Source of the DNA: Candidatus Hemicellulosilyticus sp. P3
Lineage (GTDB): Bacteria; Bacteroidota; Bacteroidia; Bacteroidales; P3
Reading direction: 5' to 3'
Assembly (NCBI GenBank): GCA_001543385.1
Contig: LPNH01000008.1
Span: 951-64,950 of the forward strand
Length of the DNA: 64,000 bases
Numbering within the stretch: the first letter of the stretch is position 1; every line of letters starts with the position of its first letter. The notes under the pieces are model-generated. The model ran no database searches, was not told the origin of the DNA, and saw only the letters and a program-made list of their open reading frames with translations. Of the stretch, positions 43,300-50,905 are shown piece by piece. The position numbers and the translations under genes are program-made.

Positions 43300-43995
43300 A
43301 TGCTCGACATAAAAAACATAACAAAATATTACGGTTCACAGCCTGCGCTCGACCACATCAGTCTCCATGCCGGCAAAGGTGAGATAGTAGGCCTCCTTGG
43401 CCCCAACGGTGCCGGCAAATCGACACTGATGAAAATCATCACCTGCTACATTCCCCCGTCAGAAGGCAACGCAACCGTCTGCGGCCACAGCATCTACGAC
43501 GACCCTGTTGCGGTGCGCCGCTGCATAGGCTACCTGCCCGAACACAACCCCCTATACTTAGAAATGTACGTGCGCGAATTCCTACAATTCGCGGCAGGCA
43601 TCTTCCGTCTGGACCGGGTCCGCGAGCGAGTCGACGAAATAATCACCCGGACAGGCCTTACACCCGAGGCAAACAAAAAAATCGGCCAGCTCTCCAAAGG
43701 CTACCGGCAGCGGGTGGGGCTGGCCCAGGCACTCATCCACGACCCGGAAGTGCTCATCCTCGACGAGCCCACCACCGGTCTCGACCCCAACCAGCTTGAA
43801 GAAATACGCGCCCTCATCCGCACCGTGGGGAGTCAGAAAGTGGTGCTGCTCTCCACACACATCATGCAAGAAGTGGAAGCCATGTGCAGCCGGGCCGTCA
43901 TCATCAACCGTGGGCGCATCGTCTCCGACGACCAGATGGCCCATATCACCTCACAGCAGCTCACCGAGCGCTTCCACCGGCTCACCGTAGGTTAA
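43300..43995 (+). CDS. ABC transporter ATP-binding protein, GldA-like
   Basis: 231 residues from ATG 43300, 43 bp after the amidase gene; a longer in-frame start at 43159 overlaps that gene and was rejected. All ABC motifs are visible: Walker A GPNGAGKST, the Q-loop region YLPEHNPLYLEM, signature LSKGYRQRVGLAQAL, Walker B VLILDEPTTGLD, and the H-loop in STHIMQE. The sequence resembles the GldA ATPase of the gliding ABC exporter, but no GldF or GldG permease gene is nearby, so the partner and substrate are unknown. Cytoplasmic ATPase. Confidence 0.88.
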   Translation: MLDIKNITKYYGSQPALDHISLHAGKGEIVGLLGPNGAGKSTLMKIITCYIPPSEGNATVCGHSIYDDPVAVRRCIGYLPEHNPLYLEMYVREFLQFAAGIFRLDRVRERVDEIITRTGLTPEANKKIGQLSKGYRQRVGLAQALIHDPEVLILDEPTTGLDPNQLEEIRALIRTVGSQKVVLLSTHIMQEVEAMCSRAVIINRGRIVSDDQMAHITSQQLTERFHRLTVG

Positions 43996-44012
43996 CCCAA
44001 TAACACACCCCG

Positions 44013-44834
44013 ATGAACAGACAAGAACTCATCTCACTCATCCGTCAGCGTCACTCCTTCCTCTGCGTCGGACTCGATGCCGACCCGGCCAAAATGCCGT
44101 CACACCTGCAAGGTCAGCCCGACGCGGTATACCAGTTCAACAAAGCCGTCATCGACGCCACCATCGACTACGCCGTAGCCTACAAACCCAACATCGCCTT
44201 CTACGAAAGCATGGGAGTCGAGGGGCTGATACAGCTCAGAAAAACCATGCAATACCTCCATGGTTTAGACAAAAAAGCCTTCACCATCGCCGATGCCAAA
44301 CGGGGTGACATAGGCAATACCTCGCAACACTACGCCAAAGCGTTCCTCGATCCGCAAGGTGAATACAACTTCGACGCCATCACCGTAGCCCCTTACATGG
44401 GGGAAGACTCCGTCCTTCCATTCATGAGCCGTCCTGACAAATGGGTCATCCTGCTGGCGCTGACATCCAACAAAGGGGCGTCAGACTTCCAGTTCCTGCG
44501 CGACACCACCGGCAAAGCCCTCTTCGAACACGTCCTTGAGCGTGCCGTCCAGTGGGGCACACCCGACAACCTGATGTTCGTCGTCGGAGCGACAAAAGCC
44601 TCCATGCTCAGCCGGGTGCGTGCCATAGCCCCTCACAGCTTCCTGTTAGTGCCCGGGGTCGGTGCGCAAGGCGGCAGCCTCGACGAAGTATGCCGTTACG
44701 GCCTTACTGCCGACTGCGGCCTGCTCGTCAACTCCTCCCGGGGCATCATCTACGCATCCAACGGGCCCGACTTCGCCGAGCGTGCCGCCGACGAGGCCCG
44801 CAAACTGCAAATCCAGATGGCACAATACATCTAA
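44013..44834 (+). CDS. pyrF: Orotidine 5'-phosphate decarboxylase (type 2)
   Basis: 273 residues, the longer type 2 form. The catalytic Lys-Asp array is in FTIADAKRGDIGNTSQHYAKAF; FLCVGLDADPAKMP at the start and LLVPGVGAQGGSLDEV near residue 210 form the phosphate site. It makes UMP in pyrimidine synthesis. It is 17 bp after the ABC ATPase and 6 bp before a small membrane protein gene, all probably one transcript. Confidence 0.96.
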   Translation: MNRQELISLIRQRHSFLCVGLDADPAKMPSHLQGQPDAVYQFNKAVIDATIDYAVAYKPNIAFYESMGVEGLIQLRKTMQYLHGLDKKAFTIADAKRGDIGNTSQHYAKAFLDPQGEYNFDAITVAPYMGEDSVLPFMSRPDKWVILLALTSNKGASDFQFLRDTTGKALFEHVLERAVQWGTPDNLMFVVGATKASMLSRVRAIAPHSFLLVPGVGAQGGSLDEVCRYGLTADCGLLVNSSRGIIYASNGPDFAERAADEARKLQIQMAQYI

Positions 44835-44840
44835 TTCAAC

Positions 44841-45275
44841 ATGAACCCGAAGACATCACTACACATCGTGCTAATCCTGAGCTTCATCGGTTCGGGCTTC
44901 TCATTCATCTCCTACATGACAGCCGGTCTCTTCTACACCTATTTCCAGCAAACCTTGACGGCGTTCTCCCAGACAATGGGCGACGAACTGTCCCTTGCGA
45001 TCGAGGCCCTGTCAGAAATACCGCGCCTGCTCTACATCTCCATGGGGCTCTTCTACGGCATATCCCTGCTGGGTGCCGTCTGGATGTGGCGCCTTCGCAA
45101 ATCCGGATTTCACTTCTACACCCTGTCGCAGCTTGTAGTCCTCGCGCTGCCTGTTCTTTTCATGGGGAAATCCGCATTCGCCGTCGGTGACGCCATGCTC
45201 ACACTGCTGTTCGTCGCCTACTACTACTTCACATTGCGTCGGTTGGGAATCTTCAGCCAGGGCGACGCCGCATAA
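44841..45275 (+). CDS. Small four-helix membrane protein of unknown function
   Basis: 144 residues with four predicted membrane helices: HIVLILSFIGSGFSFISYMT, an interrupted second, LLYISMGLFYGISLLGAVWMW, QLVVLALPVLFMGKSAFA, and MLTLLFVAYYYFTL. No signal peptide other than the first helix. I do not recognise the family. It begins 6 bp after pyrF and is the last gene of this run; about 290 bp then lead to the tRNA cluster. Confidence 0.72.
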   Translation: MNPKTSLHIVLILSFIGSGFSFISYMTAGLFYTYFQQTLTAFSQTMGDELSLAIEALSEIPRLLYISMGLFYGISLLGAVWMWRLRKSGFHFYTLSQLVVLALPVLFMGKSAFAVGDAMLTLLFVAYYYFTLRRLGIFSQGDAA

Positions 45276-45563
45276 GCCGTCCGCCCCTTCACCCCGTCCC
45301 TTCACCCCGCCACTCCAGCACACACTCCGGCCCACAGCGTCTCGCAAAATCCGTTTCAAGCCCTCCCATCCGGCAAAAAACACCGGCGCAACCGCCGTTC
45401 CTCCCGCTTCCGCACACAAAAAAATCCACAACATAACACATAGACACACAAAGCAATACATACAACATGTGAAGAAAACAGAAAAAATGTTTCACCGAAA
45501 AAGAAAAAATACGTATCTTTGCAACCTCAAAACGAGAAGAGAGGTGTTTGAAACGCTGGAGAA
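45276..45563. other. Intergenic region before the tRNA/tuf cluster
   Basis: GC-rich for the first ~150 bp, then A-rich. It holds the promoter described separately at 45490-45521. No gene was recognised; a few short frames here have no homology features. Confidence 0.5.
45490..45521 (+). promoter_or_regulatory. Promoter of the tRNA-tuf cluster
   Basis: TTTC (45490-45493), 20-bp spacer and TATCTTTG (45514-45521). The -33 box differs from TTTG at one base. It is 42 bp before the first tRNA. Confidence 0.65.
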
Positions 45564-45636
45564 GCCGATGTAACTCAGCTGGTAGAGTAGCTGATTTGTA
45601 ATCAGCCTGTCGGGGGTTCGAGTCCCTTCATCGGCT
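45564..45636 (+). tRNA. tRNA-Thr (anticodon TGT)
   Basis: 73-nt cloverleaf: acceptor GCCGATG with CATCGGC, anticodon stem GCTGA/TCAGC around loop TTTGTAA, T-arm with GTTCGAGTC. CCA is not encoded. Confidence 0.95.
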
Positions 45637-45676
45637 CGCGGAACCGATAGTCTGCGGCAGACATCGGAACAATCGC

Positions 45677-45758
45677 GGGGGAGTCGCATAGTGGCAATTG
45701 CAACAGACTGTAAATCTGTCCTCTTCGGAGTTCATTGGTTCGAGTCCAATCTCCCCCA
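45677..45758 (+). tRNA. tRNA-Tyr (anticodon GTA)
   Basis: 82 nt, acceptor GGGGGAG with CTCCCCC, anticodon stem ACAGA/TCTGT around CTGTAAA. A long variable arm (CCTCTTCGGAG region) is typical of class II tRNA-Tyr. Confidence 0.95.
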
Positions 45759-45775
45759 CATCAAAACAAAAAGAA

Positions 45776-45848
45776 GCGGAAGTAGCTCATTTGGTAGAGC
45801 GATAGCCTTCCAAGCTATAGGTGGCGGGTTCGAGCCCCGTCTTCCGCT
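45776..45848 (+). tRNA. tRNA-Gly (anticodon TCC)
   Basis: 73 nt, acceptor GCGGAAG with CTTCCGC, anticodon stem ATAGC/GCTAT around CTTCCAA, T-loop TTCGAGC. Confidence 0.95.
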
Positions 45849-45934
45849 CCGGGACAACACGTCGAAGCGGAAAGTCAGGGCGGGAGTCATTCCGACAACA
45901 GGCATGCGCTTCAGCAAAACAGAAAGACATCTCA

Positions 45935-46006
45935 GCCGTAGTAGCTCAGTGGTAGAGCGCTTCCTTGGTAAGGAAGAGGTCACGAGTCCGACTCTCGTCT
46001 ATGGCT
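45935..46006 (+). tRNA. tRNA-Thr (anticodon GGT)
   Basis: 72 nt, acceptor GCCGTAG with CTATGGC (one G-T pair), anticodon stem CTTCC/GGAAG around TTGGTAA. The cluster thus carries two threonine tRNAs reading different codon sets. Confidence 0.93.
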
Positions 46007-46101
46007 CTTTTCTTATGCAAAAAAATGAGGACGGATACACCCATTCGCCCTCTTTAGATGTGAAAAAAATATTTCTAACACTCATTTAATACGTATTAAA
46101 A

Positions 46102-47289
46102 ATGGCAAAAGAAAAATTTGATCGTTCTAAACCGCACGTCAACATCGGTACCATTGGCCACGTTGACCACGGCAAGACCACATTGACCGCTGCTATCACC
46201 AAAGTGCTGGCAGAGAAAGGTCTCTCCGAAGTGAAATCATTCGATTCCATCGACTCCGCTCCTGAAGAGAAAGAGCGTGGTATCACCATCAACACCGCGC
46301 ACGTCGAGTACCAGACAGAGACTCGTCACTATGCACACGTCGACTGCCCGGGTCACGCCGACTACGTGAAAAACATGGTCACCGGTGCTGCCCAGATGGA
46401 CGGTGCCATCCTCGTTGTAGCTGCCACCGACGGTCCCATGCCCCAGACCCGTGAGCACATCCTGCTCGCCCGTCAGGTGGGTGTGCCCCAGCTGGTAGTC
46501 TTCATGAACAAATGCGACCTCGTAGACGACCCCGAGTTGCTCGACCTCGTCGAAATGGAAATCCGTGAGCTCCTCAGCTCCTACGACTTCGACGGCGACA
46601 ACATCCCCATCATCCGTGGTTCCGCTTTGGCCGCGCTCAACGGCGAAGCCAGCGGTGTAAAGAATGTCGAAGACCTGATGGAAGCCGTTGACAGCTGGAT
46701 TCCCCTTCCTGTCCGTGCTGTGGATAAAGACTTCCTCATGCCCGTCGAAGACGTCTTCTCAATCACCGGTCGTGGTACCGTTGCCACCGGTCGTATCGAG
46801 ACAGGTGTCATCCACACCTCCGATCCCGTTGACATCATCGGTATGGGTGCCGAGAAACTGAAATCCGTGGTCACCGGTGTCGAGATGTTCCGTAAGATCC
46901 TTGACGAAGGCGAGGCTGGCGACAACGTCGGTCTGTTGCTCCGTGGTATCGACAAAGACGAAATCCGTCGTGGAATGGTTATCGCCAAGCCGGGTTCCGT
47001 CAAGCCGCATCACAAATTCGAGGCCACAGTCTACATCCTCAAAAAAGAAGAAGGTGGTCGTCACACCCCGTTCCACAACAACTACCGTCCTCAGTTCTAC
47101 TTCCGCACCACCGACGTGACGGGTACCATTATCCTTCCCGAGGGTCGCGAGATGGTCATGCCTGGTGACAACTTGACAATCACCGTTGAGTTGATCTCCG
47201 ACATCGCTCTGAACGAGAACCTCCGTTTCGCCATCCGCGAAGGTGGTCGTACCGTTGGTTCGGGTCAGGTCACCAAAATCCTCGAATAA
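46102..47289 (+). CDS. tuf: Elongation factor Tu
   Basis: 395 residues. The G motifs are complete: [10 protein letters not shown] (G1), [13 protein letters not shown] (G2), DCPGHADYV (G3), NKCDLVDD (G4) and SAL region (G5). Domains 2 and 3 follow with [13 protein letters not shown] and [13 protein letters not shown]. It carries aminoacyl-tRNA to the ribosome. It follows four tRNA genes and precedes tRNA-Trp, secE and nusG, the usual Bacteroidetes order, so the mRNA is probably made as a mixed tRNA/mRNA transcript. Confidence 0.99.
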   Translation: MAKEKFDRSKPHVNIGTIGHVDHGKTTLTAAITKVLAEKGLSEVKSFDSIDSAPEEKERGITINTAHVEYQTETRHYAHVDCPGHADYVKNMVTGAAQMDGAILVVAATDGPMPQTREHILLARQVGVPQLVVFMNKCDLVDDPELLDLVEMEIRELLSSYDFDGDNIPIIRGSALAALNGEASGVKNVEDLMEAVDSWIPLPVRAVDKDFLMPVEDVFSITGRGTVATGRIETGVIHTSDPVDIIGMGAEKLKSVVTGVEMFRKILDEGEAGDNVGLLLRGIDKDEIRRGMVIAKPGSVKPHHKFEATVYILKKEEGGRHTPFHNNYRPQFYFRTTDVTGTIILPEGREMVMPGDNLTITVELISDIALNENLRFAIREGGRTVGSGQVTKILE

Positions 47290-47302
47290 CACATTCGTCA
47301 AC

Positions 47303-47327
47303 TAAGCCGTGTCTGTCACACGGCTTA
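47303..47327 (+). terminator. Hairpin between tuf and tRNA-Trp
   Basis: TAAGCCGTGT pairs perfectly with ACACGGCTTA around a 5-nt loop; it ends 1 bp before tRNA-Trp. No T-run, so it may be a processing or partial terminator element. Confidence 0.5.
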
Positions 47328-47328
47328 C

Positions 47329-47402
47329 AGGGGCATAGTTAAATGGCATAATGACGGTCTCCAAAACCGTAGTTGGGAGTTCGATTCTCTCTGCCCCTGC
47401 CA
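47329..47402 (+). tRNA. tRNA-Trp (anticodon CCA)
   Basis: Acceptor AGGGGCA with TGCCCCT, anticodon stem ACGGT/ACCGT around CTCCAAA, T-arm with GTTCGATTC. A CCA end is encoded (47400-47402), unlike the other four tRNAs here. Confidence 0.95.
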
Positions 47403-47474
47403 AAAACACGGTGACAGCGTCTGCAACACTGCCGCCGTTTGATAGTCGATACACAAACTAGAAAGAGAGAAAAG

Positions 47475-47690
47475 ATGTCTAAGTTTGGTGATTACGTGAA
47501 GTCAAGCTACGACGAATTAGTCCACAAAGTCTCGTGGCCGTCATTCAAAGAACTGCAAAGCAGTGCCGTGGTCGTAGCCGTGGCGGCATTGATATTAGCC
47601 CTGATAGTCTTTGTGATGGACGTCGTGTTCGGAGTCCAAAGCATGGGCTGGAAAGGTCTCCTCGGATACTTCTATGCTCTTATAGGCTAA
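47475..47690 (+). CDS. secE: Preprotein translocase subunit SecE
   Basis: 71 residues, the small single-membrane-span form. MSKFGDYVKSSYDELVHKVSWPSFKELQSSAVVVAV with the conserved HKVSWPS motif and one helix (AVVVAVAALILALIVFVMDVVF) is diagnostic. The ATG at 47475 was chosen over 47439 because it gives this N terminus. It forms the membrane channel with SecY and SecG. Encoded between tRNA-Trp and nusG as in most bacteria. Confidence 0.95.
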   Translation: MSKFGDYVKSSYDELVHKVSWPSFKELQSSAVVVAVAALILALIVFVMDVVFGVQSMGWKGLLGYFYALIG

Positions 47691-47842
47691 TAATCCCGAT
47701 CGGCCTGCCTTGCTTCCCAAATTCATTTGAGACAGGTCAGAAAGATTATGTAGGAGAGTTCAAAGCGTCACTGTGCGCCAGAGCTCGCAAATGAGAGAAT
47801 GCAAGTATAATTCACTATTCTTTTAAGCACTACAACACAAAC

Positions 47843-48388
47843 ATGGAGCAGCAGTCGAAAAAATGGTACGTCGTCAGAGCCATCAGTGGGAAGGAAAAGA
47901 AAGCCAAAGAATACATAGAGGGTGAGATGGTGAAGAGAGGTTGGCAGGATATCGTTCCCCAGGTGCTCGTTCCAACAGAGAAAGTCTACACCATCAAGAA
48001 CGGGAAAAAAGTGCTCAAAGAGCGCAACTTCTTTCCCGGTTACGTCTTGGTCGAGGCTGTCATGTCCAAGGAAGTTGCATCCGTCATCCAGAATCTCCCC
48101 GACGTGCTCGATTTTCTCCGCGACAGCGAGGGCAATCCCGGCCCGATGCGTCAGTCGGAAATCAAGCGCATAATGGGCAGCATGGACGACCAGATAGACG
48201 CTGCAGGCGGCATCATTGAAAAATTCATCATTGGCGAACCCGTCAAAGTGATCGACGGTCCCTTCAACAGTTTCAGTGGTGTAGTCGAGGAGGTCAACGA
48301 AGACAAGAAGAAATTGAAAGTCACAGTCAAGATCTTCGGTCGCAAGACCCCTCTCGAGTTGGGATTCAACCAAGTCGAAAAAGAATAG
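47843..48388 (+). CDS. nusG: Transcription termination/antitermination factor NusG
   Basis: 181 residues. The NGN domain (KWYVVRAISGKEKKAKEYIEGEM ... VLVPTEKVYTIKNGKKVLKERNFFPGYVLVEA) and the C-terminal KOW domain (GEPVKVIDGPFNSFSGVVEEVNEDKKKLKVTVKIFGRKTPLELGFNQVEK) are complete. It binds RNA polymerase and links it to Rho and ribosomes. 152 bp separate it from secE and 69 bp from rplK. Confidence 0.98.
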   Translation: MEQQSKKWYVVRAISGKEKKAKEYIEGEMVKRGWQDIVPQVLVPTEKVYTIKNGKKVLKERNFFPGYVLVEAVMSKEVASVIQNLPDVLDFLRDSEGNPGPMRQSEIKRIMGSMDDQIDAAGGIIEKFIIGEPVKVIDGPFNSFSGVVEEVNEDKKKLKVTVKIFGRKTPLELGFNQVEKE

Positions 48389-48414
48389 TATTCAACAAAT
48401 CCACTAACCCGCCG

Positions 48415-48434
48415 AGGCTGCCGTCCGGCAGCCT
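48415..48434 (+). promoter_or_regulatory. Hairpin in the rplK leader
   Basis: AGGCTGCCG and CGGCAGCCT form a perfect stem with a very short loop, 23 bp before the rplK start. In many bacteria the L11 leader is the target of L1 autoregulation; whether this hairpin is such a site cannot be told. Confidence 0.4.
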
Positions 48435-48457
48435 GAAGCAAAAACAGAACAAGTTCA

Positions 48458-48901
48458 ATGGCAAAAGAAGTCGCAGGATTGATTAAATTGCAAATCAAAG
48501 GCGGTGCGGCGAACCCTGCTCCTCCTGTTGGACCCGCTTTAGGTGCCAAAGGTGTGAACATCATGGAGTTCTGCAAACAGTTCAATGCTCGTACACAAGA
48601 CCAAGCCGGTAAAATTGTACCTGTCATCATCACTGTTTATGCCGACAAGTCCTTTGACTTTGTCCTGAAGACGCCACCTGTTGCCGTCCAGTTGAAAGAG
48701 ATGTCCAAGGCGCAGAAAGGCTCCTCCGAGCCCAACCGTGTCAAAGTCGCCTCAGTCACATGGGAACAGGTGCGTCAGATTGCGGAGGCCAAGATGCCCG
48801 ATCTCAACTGCTTCACAGTCGAGTCGGCGATGAGCATGGTGGCCGGAACCGCGCGCAGCATGGGTATCACTGTTACGGGTGAGAATCCGCTGCAAAAATA
48901 A
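48458..48901 (+). CDS. rplK: 50S ribosomal protein L11
   Basis: 147 residues. [37 protein letters not shown] is the conserved N-terminal domain that carries methylation sites; the C-terminal RNA-binding part includes [19 protein letters not shown] and [10 protein letters not shown]. It forms the GTPase-associated stalk base with L10 and L7/L12. Followed by rplA 66 bp on. Confidence 0.98.
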   Translation: MAKEVAGLIKLQIKGGAANPAPPVGPALGAKGVNIMEFCKQFNARTQDQAGKIVPVIITVYADKSFDFVLKTPPVAVQLKEMSKAQKGSSEPNRVKVASVTWEQVRQIAEAKMPDLNCFTVESAMSMVAGTARSMGITVTGENPLQK

Positions 48902-48967
48902 ACAACAGTACACAAATCGTGGTAGCACAACCATCAGCGTGTGCGTTGACCACAAAAAACAACAAAC

Positions 48968-49663
48968 ATGGCAAAACTAACAAAGAAACAAAAAGAAGCT
49001 TTGGCCAAGTTCGACAAAAACCGTGTCTACACCTTGGAAGAGGCGGTCGATGTCGTCAAAAACATCACCTACACCAAATTTGATGCTTCAGTGGACATCG
49101 ACGTCCGTTTAGGTGTCGATCCCCGCAAAGCCAACCAAATGGTTCGTGGCAGTGTCACCCTGCCCCACGGTACCGGCAAAACCGTCCGTGTGCTGGTGCT
49201 CTGCACCCCCGAAAAAGAGGAAGAAGCCAAAGCTGCCGGAGCCGACTACTTCGGTCTTGACGAATACATCGACAAGATCAAAGGCGGTTGGACCGATGTA
49301 GACGTTATTATTACCATGCCCAGCGTAATGCCCAAAGTAGGAGCCTTGGGACGCATCCTCGGACCCCGTGGATTGATGCCCAACCCCAAAACGGGTACAG
49401 TCACGATGGAAGTGGGCAAAGCTGTGCAAGAGGCCAAAGCCGGCAAGATCGACTTCAAAGTCGACAAATTCGGTATCATCCATACCGCCGTTGCCAAAGT
49501 CTCCTTCGACAGCCAGAAAATTGTCGACAATGCAAAAGAGGTGCTTCAGATGATAATGAAGCTCAAGCCTGCCGCTGCCAAAGGCACCTATGTCAAAAGT
49601 ATTGCCATCAGCAGTACCATGAGTGCCGGAGTCAAAGTCGACACCAAATCCGCTTCCTTGTAA
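48968..49663 (+). CDS. rplA: 50S ribosomal protein L1
   Basis: 231 residues. [25 protein letters not shown] and [17 protein letters not shown] (here [17 protein letters not shown]) are the two conserved RNA-binding blocks. It binds 23S rRNA at the L1 stalk and may repress its own operon. 25 bp separate it from rplJ. Confidence 0.98.
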   Translation: MAKLTKKQKEALAKFDKNRVYTLEEAVDVVKNITYTKFDASVDIDVRLGVDPRKANQMVRGSVTLPHGTGKTVRVLVLCTPEKEEEAKAAGADYFGLDEYIDKIKGGWTDVDVIITMPSVMPKVGALGRILGPRGLMPNPKTGTVTMEVGKAVQEAKAGKIDFKVDKFGIIHTAVAKVSFDSQKIVDNAKEVLQMIMKLKPAAAKGTYVKSIAISSTMSAGVKVDTKSASL

Positions 49664-49688
49664 TTTCTAACGTTGTAAGGTTTTCATT

Positions 49689-50219
49689 ATGAGAAAAGAA
49701 TTGAAAGGCCAGCTGATTGACAGCCTGTGCGAGGAAATCAAGGCATATCCGCATCTATACATAGCTGACATCGGAGGTCTCAACTCCGTCCAGACCAGCA
49801 AACTGCGTCGTGCCGCTTTCCGTCGGGAAGTCAAGCTGGAAGTGGTCAAGAACACCCTGCTCATCAAAGCATTGGAGAAATCAGGCTTTGACTACTCCGA
49901 GCTCTTCCCGGTGATCAAGGGTGAAACCGCCATCATGCTTTCGAACACCAACAACGCCCCTGCCAAGCTGATCAAAGACTACCGTGCCGGTGACAAAAAC
50001 GTCACCAAGCCCGTATTCAAGGGTGCCTATGTCGAAGAGTGCTTCTATCTTGGCGAGCAACACTTGGAGGAACTGGTCAACATCAAATCCAAGAACGAGC
50101 TCATCGCCGATGTGGTCGCACTGCTCCAGTCGCCCGTCAAAAACGTCATCTCCCAGCTGCAGTCGGGCAGCAACACCATTACGGGTGTTCTCAAGACTTT
50201 GGAGGAACGCGAGGCCTGA
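49689..50219 (+). CDS. rplJ: 50S ribosomal protein L10
   Basis: 176 residues. LKGQLIDSLCEEIKAYPHLYIADIGGLNSVQTSKLRRAAFRREVKLEVVKNTLLIKAL is the N-terminal rRNA-binding part; the C-terminal helix (LLQSPVKNVISQLQSGSNTITGVLKTLEE) anchors L7/L12 dimers. Followed 82 bp on by rplL, a normal L10-L7/L12 pair. Confidence 0.98.
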   Translation: MRKELKGQLIDSLCEEIKAYPHLYIADIGGLNSVQTSKLRRAAFRREVKLEVVKNTLLIKALEKSGFDYSELFPVIKGETAIMLSNTNNAPAKLIKDYRAGDKNVTKPVFKGAYVEECFYLGEQHLEELVNIKSKNELIADVVALLQSPVKNVISQLQSGSNTITGVLKTLEEREA

Positions 50220-50301
50220 CCCCTCGCATCGTCAAGGGTGGCTCCCTCAACAGCCAGTCAAAAACAATCAAAACAGTAAAAACATCTAAACATTTATTAC
50301 C

Positions 50302-50688
50302 ATGGCAGATATTAAAGCTATCGCTGAAGAATTAGTCAACCTGACCGTTAAAGAAGTGAAGGAACTTGCTGACCTTCTGAAAGAGGAATACGGCATCGAG
50401 CCCGCAGCCGCCGCTGTTGCCGTTGCCGCTGCTCCTGGTGCCGCTGCCGGTGCTGCCGCTGCAGAGGAGAAGACCTCCTTCGACGTCATCTTGAAGGGCG
50501 TGCCCGATGCCACCAAGAAACTTGGTGTTGTCAAAGCCGTCAAAGATCTCGCCAGCTTGGGTCTGAAAGAGTCCAAAGAGCTCGTCGACAACGCTCCCAA
50601 GCCCGTCAAAGAGGGTGTCTCCAAAGACGAGGCTGACGCACTGAAGAAGGCTCTCGAAGAAGCCGGTGCCGAAGTTGAGGTCAAGTAA
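50302..50688 (+). CDS. rplL: 50S ribosomal protein L7/L12
   Basis: 128 residues. N-terminal dimerisation domain ([33 protein letters not shown]), an alanine-rich hinge ([23 protein letters not shown]), and the factor-binding C-terminal domain ([24 protein letters not shown]). It recruits GTPase factors such as the EF-Tu encoded nearby. Ends 217 bp before rpoB; a strong hairpin lies in that gap. Confidence 0.98.
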   Translation: MADIKAIAEELVNLTVKEVKELADLLKEEYGIEPAAAAVAVAAAPGAAAGAAAAEEKTSFDVILKGVPDATKKLGVVKAVKDLASLGLKESKELVDNAPKPVKEGVSKDEADALKKALEEAGAEVEVK

Positions 50689-50740
50689 GTTTTCCAAAAG
50701 AAAACGAGGCCGGGCGGTCCCTGCCGCCTGACCGTCGCGA

Positions 50741-50780
50741 GGAATAGGGCCTCCAGCGTGTCTGGAGTGCCTATTCCTTG
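50741..50780 (+). terminator. Hairpin between rplL and rpoB (possible attenuator or processing site)
   Basis: AGGAATAGG pairs with CCTATTCCT and CTCCAG with CTGGAG inside it, with small internal mismatches. No T-run follows. Position matches the partial terminator and RNase III site known between rplL and rpoB in enterobacteria, which suggests but does not prove the same use. Confidence 0.5.
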
Positions 50781-50905
50781 TTACTGTGCAAATGAGTCTG
50801 GATCAGCCCTTGTCCGGGGCACCTTGGACAACCTCCCTGGCCGGCTCACTACTCTCCCTTGACCCTGCTTCTCATACGCTTAATTAAATTTAATTTTTTA
50901 GTCCC

